DNA of 64,000 bases from Chloroflexota bacterium (lineage in GTDB: Bacteria > Chloroflexota > Anaerolineae > Promineifilales > Promineifilaceae): contig JACTMP010000017.1 in the NCBI GenBank assembly GCA_014584575.1, positions 124,001 through 188,000 of the forward strand, read 5' to 3'. The notes under the pieces are model-generated. The model saw only the letters and a program-made list of their open reading frames with translations. It searched no databases and was not told where the DNA came from. The translations under genes were made by a program, and so were the position numbers. This document shows positions 33,725 to 43,056 of this stretch, one piece after another (the first letter of the stretch is position 1; each line of letters opens with the position of its first letter).

Positions 33725-34522
33725 TTACCACACCCGCCAGGGCTGGTTTGCCTGCCACGCTTCTTTGAGCGTGATGTAATCTTGTAAGGTTTTCATGGAT
33801 TGCCAGTACCCATGATGCCGGTAGAGGCGCAGTTGTCCCTGCGCCATCAGCAAAGGCATGATGTCTGTTTCAAAGAGGTCTTCACGGTAGTGCTGGCGCA
33901 AAGTGTCCAACACGGCCGTCTCAAACAGCATAAACCCGCCATTCACCCAATACGGCAGCAGCGGTTTCTCTTCAAAATGGGTGACACGGCCGTCCGCGTC
34001 CGCCGCGATCAACCCATATTGTGAATGGTGCTGAATACCCGTCACTGTGGCCCATCCGCCATGTGCCTCATGGAAAGCGAACAGCGCCGCCAGGTCAATA
34101 TCGGCCACCGCTTCACCATAGGCCACAAAAAAACGGTCGCCGTGCAAATAATCCGCCAGCTTTACCAGCCGCGCCCCACGCCCCGTCTCCAATCCCGTGT
34201 CTACCAGCGTCACTTCCCAGGGTGGGTGTTCGTAGTCGCCTTGAAAGGTCAGATGGGGACGGCCGTCGCCATTGTCCCCGTTTGCCAGATGGATGGTCAC
34301 GTCCCGGCTCATGGCTTCATATTCCAGAAAGTAGCGGCGCACCTGGTCGCCCTGGTGCCCCAGCGCCAGGATAAAGCGGTTGTGCCCATACGCCGAAAAG
34401 ATACGCATGACGTGCCACAACAACGGCCGTCCGCCAATATCCACCAGCTCCTTCTTCGTCAACGTATTGCCCATGCGCGTGCCCTGTCCGCCGCACATGA
34501 TGACTACGGGGATGTCTGTCAT
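33725..34522 (-). CDS. Glucose-1-phosphate cytidylyltransferase-like nucleotidyltransferase
   Basis: A 265-residue nucleotidyltransferase. The start VVIMCGGQGTRMG gives the nucleotide-binding loop with a variant Met, and LVDIGGRPLLWHVMRIFSAYG, FILALGHQGDQVRRYF, VDTGLETGRGARL and FVAYGEAVADID follow the RfbF pattern. It would make CDP-glucose from CTP and glucose-1-phosphate, providing the substrate for the neighbouring 4,6-dehydratase. The ATG at 34522 is preferred to 34570, which lies in a period-7 array. Downstream deoxysugar genes are not in the window. Confidence 0.82.
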   Translation of the reverse strand: MTDIPVVIMCGGQGTRMGNTLTKKELVDIGGRPLLWHVMRIFSAYGHNRFILALGHQGDQVRRYFLEYEAMSRDVTIHLANGDNGDGRPHLTFQGDYEHPPWEVTLVDTGLETGRGARLVKLADYLHGDRFFVAYGEAVADIDLAALFAFHEAHGGWATVTGIQHHSQYGLIAADADGRVTHFEEKPLLPYWVNGGFMLFETAVLDTLRQHYREDLFETDIMPLLMAQGQLRLYRHHGYWQSMKTLQDYITLKEAWQANQPWRVW

Positions 34523-34600
34523 ACGGTGATCGGTAATCGGTAATCGGTGATCAGTAATCGGTTTTGTCACCGATTACCGTTTACTGATTACCGATTACCA
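34523..34600. repeat. Period-7 inverted array GGTAATC/GATTACC
   Basis: CGGTGATCGGTAATCGGTAATC and CGGTGATCAGTAATCGG are followed by CACCGATTACCGTTTACTG and ATTACCGATTACC. A long hairpin between rfbF-like and mtnA genes, overlapping the 3' end of mtnA. Confidence 0.75.
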
Positions 34601-35646
34601 CTCCACTCCGCTTCTACTGCGCGGCGCAAATTCAACTCAAACGGCGGGTAAACAATGCCCGCTTCGGTGACAATGCCCGTCACGTAGCGATGGGGTGTCA
34701 CGTCAAAGGCGGGGTTACGCGCCGTGATGCCCGCCGGGGCGATGGGCTGGCCCAACACCGTCAGCACTTCGTCCATGTCGCGTTCCTCGATGGGGATCAG
34801 GTCGCCGTGCGCCAGCGCCAGATCAATGGTGCTGGTGGGCACAACGGGATAAAAGGGGACTCCATTTTCTCTGGCAACCACCGCCAGTTTATATGTACCG
34901 ATTTTATTCGCCACGTCCCCATTGGCGGCTGTGCGGTCTGACCCCACCAGGACGATATTCACCTGCCCGCTGCGCATAAAATGACCGGCGGCGTTGTCGG
35001 CAATCAGGTCAAAGGAGATGCCGCGCTGCTGCAATTCCCAGGCGGTCAGCAGCGCCCCTTGCAGACGCGGGCGGGTTTCATCCACCAACACGTGAATCTT
35101 CTTCCCCTGCTCGTGGGCGGCAAAAATCACGCCTAAGGCCGTGCCCCAATCCACCGTCGCCAGCGCGCCGGTATTGCAGTGGTGCAAAATGGTGTCGCCG
35201 TCGCGGATCAGTTCTGCGCCGTGGAAACCCATGCGCCGGTTGAGGGCCACGTCTTCGTCGGCAATGGATTGGGCTTCGTCCAACACGGCCGTACCCCCCC
35301 CGCGCACCGTCGTCACCTGACCACTATTGACTACGCGCAGAATTCGCTGCACGGCCCAGGCCAGGTTCACGGCCGTTGGCCGCGCCGCATTTAACACCTG
35401 CCCGGCCGTTGCCATATCCGCCCGCCAGTCAGCCAGCGTGGTGGCCTTGCTTTGCTGCGCCGCCAACGCCATGCCAAACGCTGCTGCCGCGCCAATGGCG
35501 GGCGCGCCACGCACCACCATGGCCGTAATCGCCTCGGCCACAGCCCGGTAATCGGCATATTCAGCGATCACCAATTCAAATGGCAGTCGCCGCTGGTCTA
35601 TCATCTTCAGCGTGTTATGGTCGGAATCCCAAAAAACAGTCCGCAT
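34588..35646 (-). CDS. mtnA: S-methyl-5-thioribose-1-phosphate isomerase
   Basis: Converts methylthioribose-1-phosphate to methylthioribulose-1-phosphate in methionine salvage. The 352 aa protein has [13 protein letters not shown], the catalytic Cys in [28 protein letters not shown] with the catalytic Asp, and [20 protein letters not shown] near the end, all typical of MtnA. eIF2B paralogues lack this set. Other salvage genes are not seen here. Confidence 0.92.
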   Translation of the reverse strand: MRTVFWDSDHNTLKMIDQRRLPFELVIAEYADYRAVAEAITAMVVRGAPAIGAAAAFGMALAAQQSKATTLADWRADMATAGQVLNAARPTAVNLAWAVQRILRVVNSGQVTTVRGGGTAVLDEAQSIADEDVALNRRMGFHGAELIRDGDTILHHCNTGALATVDWGTALGVIFAAHEQGKKIHVLVDETRPRLQGALLTAWELQQRGISFDLIADNAAGHFMRSGQVNIVLVGSDRTAANGDVANKIGTYKLAVVARENGVPFYPVVPTSTIDLALAHGDLIPIEERDMDEVLTVLGQPIAPAGITARNPAFDVTPHRYVTGIVTEAGIVYPPFELNLRRAVEAEWSGNR

Positions 35647-35649
35647 CTT

Positions 35650-35832
35650 TACTCCGTAATCGGTAAACGGTTATCGGTAATCGGTTAACGGCGAGACGTA
35701 CTCTTCACCGATTACCGTTTACTGATTACCGATTACCGGAACGCGGCGCGATCATAACACAGCCCCCAGACCACTGCCACCGGGCGCCGTTATCCGAAGT
35801 CTGATTACCGATTACCGATTACCGATTACCGG
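35650..35832. repeat. Two period-7 GGTAATC arrays
   Basis: The first (35653-35740) has GGTAAACGGTTATCGGTAATC and then the reverse complement after a spacer. The second (35800-35832) is GATTACCGATTACCGATTACC only. They fill the promoter side of mtnA and yvcK. Confidence 0.7.
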
Positions 35833-35855
35833 CCTCATTTGTTATCATCCCGCCC

Positions 35856-37163
35856 ATGAGACGGCGGTATATCTTTATTTCCAGCACACGCTGGTTGATA
35901 CCGGGTATAGGCATTAAGCGGTGGCTGCTGGTATTGGGGGTGGGCACGGCCGTGATCGGCATGGGTTTAGGCGTGCTGCTGGCAACGGCAAAGGAGCATG
36001 AATGGCTGCCTACGGCCGTGTATGAAACCCTGACGCTGCAATTCCTCCCCTTACCGTTGCGCGTTTTGGTCGCCTTTGTGCTGGGCAGTCTGCTCATCGT
36101 CATTAGCGTACTCAAAATTGGGCGCAATCTGGTGGCCCCCTTTTCCCCGGCGGACATTGACGTGGCCGAAACCGTCTACCACTACAGCCGCCGCCAACGC
36201 GGGCCACAGATCGTCGCCATTGGCGGCGGCACGGGGATGCCCGGTTTGCTGCGCGGTCTGAAAGAGCACACGGCCAACATCACCGCTATCGTCACCGTGG
36301 CCGATGATGGCGGCAGCAGTGGGCGGCTGCGGCGCGAGTTGGGCGTGCTGCCGCCGGGTGATTTTCGCAACAACATCGCGGCGCTGGCGCGGGATGAGGC
36401 GTTGATGACCCAGGTGCTGCAATACCGTTTTGGCAAAACAATTGACGAGAATGGCGCTGCGGCCAACGGCCGTACCGACCTGCAAGGGCACGCATTTGGC
36501 AATCTGCTGCTGGCGGCGCTGACGGGTATTACCGGCAGCTTTGACGAGGCGCTGCTGGCGGCGCAGCAGGTGTTGGCGATTCGGGGCCGGGTGCTGCCCT
36601 CTACGCTGGCAAATGTCACCCTGACGGCCGATGTTTTCATGGCCGAAGGGACGGTGCAGCGCGTGTCTGGGGAGTCGGCGATTCCAGAGGCGCACGGCCG
36701 TATCCAGCGCGTCTACCTGGAACCGGAACACGTCAGGGCATACCCCCCCGCGCTGCAAGCCATCCTGCAGGCCGACCTGATCGTCATGGGGCCGGGCAGC
36801 CTGTATACCAGCATCCTGCCCAACCTGCTGGTGCCCGATCTGGCCGCCGCCTTGCAGCACACCCGCGCCCGCAAGGTATATGTGTGCAACCTTGCCATCC
36901 AGCCCGGAGAGACGGATAATTACAGCGTGGCCGATCATGTCGGCGCTTTGTTAGAGCATATTCCCACCGGCTGTGTAGATGTGGTATTAGCCAACAACAA
37001 TCTGTCTATTTCCCCGGAAACCGGCGGCGGCCATACCATCTTCGTGCAGCCTGACCCACCCACTCACATCCCCATGATCCTGGCCGACCTGGTAGATGAG
37101 GCACGGCCGTGGCGACATGACAGCGCCAAATTAGCCCAAGCGGTGATGAATTTACTGGCTTGA
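35856..37163 (+). CDS. yvcK: YvcK/CofD-like gluconeogenesis factor with membrane anchor
   Basis: A 435-residue protein of the YvcK (CofD-like) family needed for growth on gluconeogenic carbon sources and for cell-wall regulation. Two hydrophobic segments (about 22-43 and 66-86) precede the core. The core starts PQIVAIGGGTGMPGLLRGLK and continues VTVADDGGSSGRLRRELGVLPPGDFRNNIAAL, the UDP-sugar or nucleotide binding loop. GAPDH follows about 150 bp downstream on the same strand, in line with central carbon metabolism. Confidence 0.9.
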   Translation: MRRRYIFISSTRWLIPGIGIKRWLLVLGVGTAVIGMGLGVLLATAKEHEWLPTAVYETLTLQFLPLPLRVLVAFVLGSLLIVISVLKIGRNLVAPFSPADIDVAETVYHYSRRQRGPQIVAIGGGTGMPGLLRGLKEHTANITAIVTVADDGGSSGRLRRELGVLPPGDFRNNIAALARDEALMTQVLQYRFGKTIDENGAAANGRTDLQGHAFGNLLLAALTGITGSFDEALLAAQQVLAIRGRVLPSTLANVTLTADVFMAEGTVQRVSGESAIPEAHGRIQRVYLEPEHVRAYPPALQAILQADLIVMGPGSLYTSILPNLLVPDLAAALQHTRARKVYVCNLAIQPGETDNYSVADHVGALLEHIPTGCVDVVLANNNLSISPETGGGHTIFVQPDPPTHIPMILADLVDEARPWRHDSAKLAQAVMNLLA

Positions 37164-37221
37164 TGATGACATCCGGCATTGGCAACAGCCAATTGTGGGT
37201 GATAATTAAGTAGATAGTTGA

Positions 37222-37297
37222 AGAGAGATTAGAGATTGGAGATTGGAGATTGGGCAAAGCAGCAATCTCCAATCTCCAATCTCCAATCTCCAATTCT
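37222..37297. repeat. Perfect period-7 hairpin (AGATTGG), four units per arm
   Basis: AGATTAGAGATTGGAGATTGG, one more AGATTGG, 10-base loop GCAAAGCAGC, then four AATCTCC units. It lies between yvcK and gap, ending 19 bases before the gap ATG. The clearest example in the window. Confidence 0.85.
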
Positions 37298-37303
37298 AAA
37301 TAA

Positions 37304-38317
<1,014 letters not shown>

Positions 38318-38332
38318 ACGGCTGTGTTTATG

Positions 38333-38392
38333 ATAGAGATTAGAGATCGGAGATTAGAGATTCAATCTCCAATCTCTAATCTCCAATCCCTT
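38333..38392. repeat. Period-7 inverted array after gap
   Basis: GAGATTAGAGATCGGAGATT then CAATCTCCAATCTCTAATCT. The hairpin ends 2 bases before the next ATG. Confidence 0.75.
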
Positions 38393-38393
38393 C

Positions 38394-38699
38394 ATGGAAT
38401 TACATGATCTAGAAGCCCTGATGCACCAATTTGTGGGCAGCAAGGGCTGGTATGAACCCGATTCCCCCAAACCACAAACCGCCCGCAATTTAGCCGCTTC
38501 ATTAGCGATTGAAGCGGCCGAGGTGTTGGAACACTTCCAGTGGCGGGAGGAGGCCACACAGCCGGAGGAGTTGGCCGGGGAGCTGGCGGATGTGGCGCTC
38601 TATTTGCTCCAGCTTGCCAGCATCACCGGCATTGACCTGGAGCAGGCGATTCTGGACAAACTGGCGCACAACCAGACGCGGGAATGGCCGGCCCCATGA
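38394..38699 (+). CDS. MazG-like nucleotide pyrophosphohydrolase
   Basis: A 101-residue all-alpha NTP-PPase of the MazG/RS21-C6 type. LAASLAIEAAEVLEHFQW and EELAGELADVALYLLQLASITG give the E-x-x-E and E-x-x-D metal-binding helices. It probably cleans non-canonical dNTPs. Its stop overlaps the start of the phosphoesterase gene (ATGA), suggesting a two-gene unit. Confidence 0.85.
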   Translation: MELHDLEALMHQFVGSKGWYEPDSPKPQTARNLAASLAIEAAEVLEHFQWREEATQPEELAGELADVALYLLQLASITGIDLEQAILDKLAHNQTREWPAP

Positions 38700-39331
38700 A
38701 GATTCTGGCGGTCAGTGACCGGGTGATGGATCAGTTGTATTGTGCTGATGTACGCCAGAAGTTTCCGGGCATTGATTTGATTGTGGGGTGTGGGGATTTG
38801 CCGTTTTATTACCTGGAATTTCTCATTTCAGCGCTGGACAGGCGGCTGGTGTATGTGCGAGGGAACCACGACAAGGGGCCGCAGTATACGGTGGACGGCC
38901 GTCAACTGGAACACGTCGAAGGTGGCTCGGATATTCACGGCCGTTGTGTGGAGCGGGACGGGCTGCTCATTGCCGGACTGGAAGGCTCCATGCGTTACCG
39001 GCCCCACGCCCCTTACATGTACACGGAAACGGAAATGCGTATGGTGGTGGCCGGAATGCTGCCCAAATTGCTCAGAAACAAGGTGAAGTACGGCCGTTAC
39101 CTGGACATCCTCATCACCCATTCCCCCCCTTTTGGCATTCACGATAAACCGGACATTCCCCACACCGGTTTCAAAATTTTCCTCAACTTCATGCAATGGT
39201 TCCGCCCCCAATACCTGCTGCACGGCCACATTCACCTGTACCGGCAAGACACTCCCCGCGTCAGCCGCTATCTGGATACAACGGTTATCAACGTGTACCC
39301 CTACTACATTCTTGAAGATGTGATGGGCTAA
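38696..39331 (+). CDS. Calcineurin-like metallophosphoesterase
   Basis: A 211-residue phosphoesterase: VSDR near the start, GCGDLPFYY (metal ligand Asp), GNHDKG (Asn-His-Asp), LITHSPPFGIHD and HGHIH near the end, the standard dinuclear-metal set. The first motif reads D-R rather than D-x-H. The start at 38696 overlaps the MazG-like stop. Substrate unknown. Confidence 0.85.
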   Translation: MKILAVSDRVMDQLYCADVRQKFPGIDLIVGCGDLPFYYLEFLISALDRRLVYVRGNHDKGPQYTVDGRQLEHVEGGSDIHGRCVERDGLLIAGLEGSMRYRPHAPYMYTETEMRMVVAGMLPKLLRNKVKYGRYLDILITHSPPFGIHDKPDIPHTGFKIFLNFMQWFRPQYLLHGHIHLYRQDTPRVSRYLDTTVINVYPYYILEDVMG

Positions 39332-39479
39332 TGGGACGATAAGGCGAGCCGTATACCTGCAACCTGTCATACAGAACAGGGGACGTTTTTCGCTATCAAA
39401 CACCCCCCAAATACTGTATACTGCCAGCAGGCGAGCCGCCTTCAAAAAAACCCCGTACTTTGCATCGCAGCCACAGATT

Positions 39480-39513
39480 TGTAATTGAGTAATTACCCAA
39501 TTACCCAATTACC
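39480..39513. repeat. Short period-7 hairpin (GTAATTG/CAATTAC)
   Basis: TGTAATTGAGTAATTACCCA then ATTACCCAATTACC. It lies 17 bases before the transaldolase-like ATG. Confidence 0.65.
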
Positions 39514-39529
39514 TCTCCAAGGAGGAAAA

Positions 39530-40708
39530 ATGAACAGGCTGCAAGAGTTACATGAGTTGGGACAATCCACCTGGCTCAATTACATGCGTCGTTCTTTCTT
39601 ACAGTCCGGCGAATTGCGCACCCGTGTGGCCGAAGGTATCCAGGGATTGACGGCTAACGCGGCCAACTTTGAGACCACCATCGCCAGCAAAGCCGATTAT
39701 GACGAGGCGATCTGGGAGCAGGTGCGCGCCGGGACGCCCGCGCCCGCCATCCACCGCGCCCTCATTATCTCGGACGTGCAGGTTGCGGCCGATTACATGC
39801 AAACGATTTACCAGGAGAGTCACGGGCTGGACGGCCACGTGAGCCTGGAACTGGACCCGGCGCTGATGCACGACGCGATTAACACGGTTGCCGAAGTGCG
39901 TCATCTGGAAGCACAGATCAATCGGGCGAATGTGATGGTGGAAGTACCGGCTACCCCATCGGGTATCGAAGCCGTGAAAACCCTGACAAAGGACGGGGTG
40001 AGCCTCAATATCACCCACGTTTTTTCGGTGGATGTGTATGAACGGGTAGCGCAGGCATACATTGAAGGGCTGGAAGTGTTTCTGGACACGCACAGTGTGT
40101 GGCGCTTCACGCCCACGTCAGTCGTCTCGTTTTCGGTGTCGGCGATTGATGAGGCGGTAGACCCGCTGCTGGCCGAAAAGGGGAAACGGGATTTGGTGGG
40201 ACGCACGGCCGTCGCCCAGGCCAGGCAGTTAGTCGGCCGCTGCCACTCTATCTTCAGCGGCCCGCGCTGGGAAAAGATTGCCCGGCGTGGCGGGCGCATC
40301 CTGCGCCCCAAATGGAGCCGTACCACACCGCGTAACCCGACCTTCGCCGACACCTACTACATCGAAGACCTGATCTGCCCGGATACCGTCACCACTTTCT
40401 CGCTGGAAACATTGATCGCTTTTATGGAACACGGCCGTATTGAATCCCACATCGCCGCCTGGCCAGAACAGGCCGAAAGCCATTTACAACAAGTGGAAGA
40501 GTTGGGCATCAATCTGGACGCCATTGCCAATCGCTTGCAGCAAGAATACCTGCAAGCCTCGGAACGGCAGTTCCAGGCCATCACCCGGCGCATCAGCCGC
40601 AAACGGGAAGAGCTGGAGAAGATGTGGCAGCGCACCGGCGTTCATGGCACGGCCGTACACCCGGCCGTTATGGCAGAACCTCCCACCCAAAGATCGGCAG
40701 TGCGGTAA
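39530..40708 (+). CDS. Transaldolase homologue lacking the Schiff-base lysine
   Basis: A 392-residue protein matching the long bacterial transaldolase family (SGELRTRVAEGIQGLTANAANFE, LELDP, ANVMVEVPATPSGIEAV, NITHVFSVDVYERV). Real transaldolases have an Asp in the W-L-D segment and a Lys in V-K-V/I-P-A-T that forms the Schiff base. Here the Lys is Glu138 (codon GAA, 39941-39943) and the Asp is Asn17; TSNP is changed to TANA. Glu107, Asn161, Thr163 and a Ser near 201 remain. The gene is intact with a strong ribosome binding site (AAGGAGGAA), so it is a catalytically dead or re-purposed paralogue, not a broken gene. Confidence 0.82.
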   Translation: MNRLQELHELGQSTWLNYMRRSFLQSGELRTRVAEGIQGLTANAANFETTIASKADYDEAIWEQVRAGTPAPAIHRALIISDVQVAADYMQTIYQESHGLDGHVSLELDPALMHDAINTVAEVRHLEAQINRANVMVEVPATPSGIEAVKTLTKDGVSLNITHVFSVDVYERVAQAYIEGLEVFLDTHSVWRFTPTSVVSFSVSAIDEAVDPLLAEKGKRDLVGRTAVAQARQLVGRCHSIFSGPRWEKIARRGGRILRPKWSRTTPRNPTFADTYYIEDLICPDTVTTFSLETLIAFMEHGRIESHIAAWPEQAESHLQQVEELGINLDAIANRLQQEYLQASERQFQAITRRISRKREELEKMWQRTGVHGTAVHPAVMAEPPTQRSAVR

Positions 40709-40778
40709 GGAACGGTTGTGTTGAGTACGGCGCAGGGCAAACCGATCCCCTGCGCCGTTTTTGCATGTGGTACGGCCG

Positions 40779-42137
40779 TTACCCCCCACCGCTTATCAGG
40801 TAATACACCAGCCCGGCGACAGCTGCCCCGGCCAACGTCCAGAGCATACTCACCTTAAAGCGAAATAGCGCCAGGAAAGCGGCGATAGCGATGAGCAGCG
40901 CTGCCCAATCAAGCGTTGACCAATCGGGCACATACAGGCGCATCGGCCCGATATACACCTCATTCAATACGCCAAAGATGACGTTGAGCGAAAACCAGAC
41001 CGCCAGATTAAGAATGACACCCACCACCGCCGCCGTAATCGCCGTCAGTGCTGTTGTTAATGATTGCCGCCCGCGCAAACCTTCAATATAAGGCGCGCCC
41101 AGGAATATCCACAAGAAACAGGGCACAAACGTTACCCAGGTTGTCAAAACGGCGCCAATCACCCCGGCCATTAACGGCGAAAACGCGCCAGGATGGCGAT
41201 ACGCACCCATAAAACCGACAAACTGCACCACCTGAATCAGCGGCCCCGGCGTGGTTTCAGCCATGCCTAGCCCATCCAGCATCTCCCCCGGCTGCAACCA
41301 GCCATAGGTGTCCACCGCCTGCTGGGCAATATAGGCCAGCACCGCATACGCGCCGCCAAACGTCACTACCGCCGCCCGGCTAAAAAAGAGGCCGATGTTT
41401 AGCAAGGCGTTCCGGTCGCCATAGGCCAGCCAGAGCAGCAGCAGCGGTGCAAACCAGAGCAGCAAACAGATGAATAAGGTGATAAGGGCGCGCCGGGTAG
41501 ACGGCCGTGTATGCGGCGCACCATCATCAATCACGGCTTCGGCAGCAGTTTCCACTCTATTGCCAACACCAAACAGTTCCGGCCAGCGGCGTCCGGCCAC
41601 CGCCCCCACCAGCCCGGCCACGATGATGATCAACGGAAACGGCGTATTGAAAAAGAACATGGCCGTAAAGGCCAGCGCCGCGATACCCTGCAACACCCGG
41701 TTTTTCAAGGCGCGCCGCCCAATGCGCAGCACCGCCTCCGCCACCACCGCCATCACTGCCGGTTTCAGGCCATAAAAGAGGGCCTGCACGAAGGTCACGT
41801 CCTGATATTGGGCATACAAAATGCTGAGCGCCAGGATGGAAAGGAAGCCGGGCAAGATGAACAGCAGCCCGGCCGCCAGACCCCCCTTGAGGCCATGCAG
41901 CAGCCAGCCCAGGTACGTCACCAACTGCTGCGCCTCCGGGCCGGGCAGCAGCATGGCATAATTGAGCGCGTGCAAAAACCGAGCCTCGCTCACCCATTTT
42001 TTCTCCTCCACCACCAGGCGGTGCATCACCGCCATTTGCCCCGCCGGGCCGCCAAAGCTGTAAATGGCGATCCGCAGCCACACCCGTAATGCCTCGCCGA
42101 AGGAAACGGCCGTTTGTTGGTTGTTCGTTGGTTGCAT
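40779..42137 (-). CDS. chrA: Chromate transporter, full-length two-domain form
   Basis: A 452-residue protein of the CHR family with two homologous halves. The first has the ALRVWLRIAIYSFGGPAGQMAVMHRLVVEEKKWVSEARF signature, and the second a GLFFSRAAVVTFGGAYAVLAYIAQQAVDTYGWL counterpart, then AETTPGPLIQVVQFVGF. Each half has about six membrane helices. It exports chromate or other anions. N-terminal start at 42137. Confidence 0.9.
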   Translation of the reverse strand: MQPTNNQQTAVSFGEALRVWLRIAIYSFGGPAGQMAVMHRLVVEEKKWVSEARFLHALNYAMLLPGPEAQQLVTYLGWLLHGLKGGLAAGLLFILPGFLSILALSILYAQYQDVTFVQALFYGLKPAVMAVVAEAVLRIGRRALKNRVLQGIAALAFTAMFFFNTPFPLIIIVAGLVGAVAGRRWPELFGVGNRVETAAEAVIDDGAPHTRPSTRRALITLFICLLLWFAPLLLLWLAYGDRNALLNIGLFFSRAAVVTFGGAYAVLAYIAQQAVDTYGWLQPGEMLDGLGMAETTPGPLIQVVQFVGFMGAYRHPGAFSPLMAGVIGAVLTTWVTFVPCFLWIFLGAPYIEGLRGRQSLTTALTAITAAVVGVILNLAVWFSLNVIFGVLNEVYIGPMRLYVPDWSTLDWAALLIAIAAFLALFRFKVSMLWTLAGAAVAGLVYYLISGGG

Positions 42138-42147
42138 GAAAATGAGA

Positions 42148-42222
42148 TGGGAGAAGGGAGATTAGGAGATTGGGAGATTGGGAGATTGGGTAATCTCTCA
42201 ATCTCCAATCTCCCAGTCTACC
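42148..42222. repeat. Period-8/7 inverted array after or before chrA
   Basis: GAGATTGGGAGATTGGGAG repeated (period 8), then TAATCTCTCAATCTCCAATC. It overlaps the end of the next minus-strand gene. Confidence 0.75.
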
Positions 42223-42979
42223 GGTCAAAAATGAGAAATGCGCTGATGCTAACGAAGGCCACGGGGCCGATCAGGCCGCCAATCAGCACCACGATGTCAA
42301 TGACGTGCAGCAGCAGGCGATTGCTGGCGCTGCCGCCTTTGGCATCCCATGTGCCCGCACCAGCGCCGCCAAACCAACGGCCGTCCGTCATATCCTCTTC
42401 TATCTGTACCCCCAACAGCGGCGCTAACCAGCGCGCCAGACGTGGTCGCAAGAAGCTGAAAAAGAATTCAATGTATTGGATATAAGCCGCCAGCATCCCA
42501 ATCGCCACAAATCCAAGCAGAATCTCCTGCATCCCCACGCCGGGCGCATGGGTGAAAAGTGCATACAGTGCAAAAAAGAAATAGGCCGTTCCAAAAATTA
42601 GCAGCGCCCCCAACCCCGGTGGTATGTTCGCCAGGACGTTCAAGATGGGATTACTGCTGTGGTAGCGGTAAACATTGGGCGGCAGCCATTCGGCCAGCCC
42701 CTGCCAGTCGGCGTCGGCTTGGGCGTAGAGAGTGAGGGTGAGCACGGCCGTGTCCCCATCCACATCACTGCGGCGACTAAACTGCATGTTCCCGTCCGGG
42801 TCTTGCCACGTCAACCGGAATCCGGTGGACGGCCGTCCCTGGGCGTACAACACATCCCCCCTCCCCCGCCGCAGTTCCACCACCACCCCCTTGCCCGGCG
42901 GTAGCCCGGCCATCGTTTCCCGGATCACCCGCTCATCTGGTTCTTTACTGACAATTTTTCGGTTAACTTTCAGGTTCAT
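42218..42979 (-). CDS. Hypothetical membrane protein
   Basis: A 253-residue protein. The N-terminal 110 residues are soluble and rich in charged residues. Three membrane segments follow: about 120-140, 150-175 and 220-248. A conserved-looking WLAPLLGVQIEEDMTDGRWFGG lies before the last helix. No family is recognised. ATG 42979 is used; no strong ribosome binding site is seen. Confidence 0.55.
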   Translation of the reverse strand: MNLKVNRKIVSKEPDERVIRETMAGLPPGKGVVVELRRGRGDVLYAQGRPSTGFRLTWQDPDGNMQFSRRSDVDGDTAVLTLTLYAQADADWQGLAEWLPPNVYRYHSSNPILNVLANIPPGLGALLIFGTAYFFFALYALFTHAPGVGMQEILLGFVAIGMLAAYIQYIEFFFSFLRPRLARWLAPLLGVQIEEDMTDGRWFGGAGAGTWDAKGGSASNRLLLHVIDIVVLIGGLIGPVAFVSISAFLIFDR

Positions 42980-43017
42980 AGCTTTTTGAATTAGGAATTA
43001 TGAAGGAGCCGATGCAC

Positions 43018-43056
43018 CACCAACCGATTACCGTTCACCGATAACCGATCACCGGC
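43018..43056. repeat. Short period-7 array (ACCGATTACCG type)
   Basis: AACCGATTACCGTTCACCGA and TAACCGATCACCGG, five units of a 7-bp repeat, overlapping the stop of the creatininase-family gene. No inverted partner. Confidence 0.6.

Noticed and set aside
36051..36938. 295-codon minus-strand open frame
   Set aside because: It lies opposite yvcK, whose protein family is clear. Shadow of GC-rich coding sequence.
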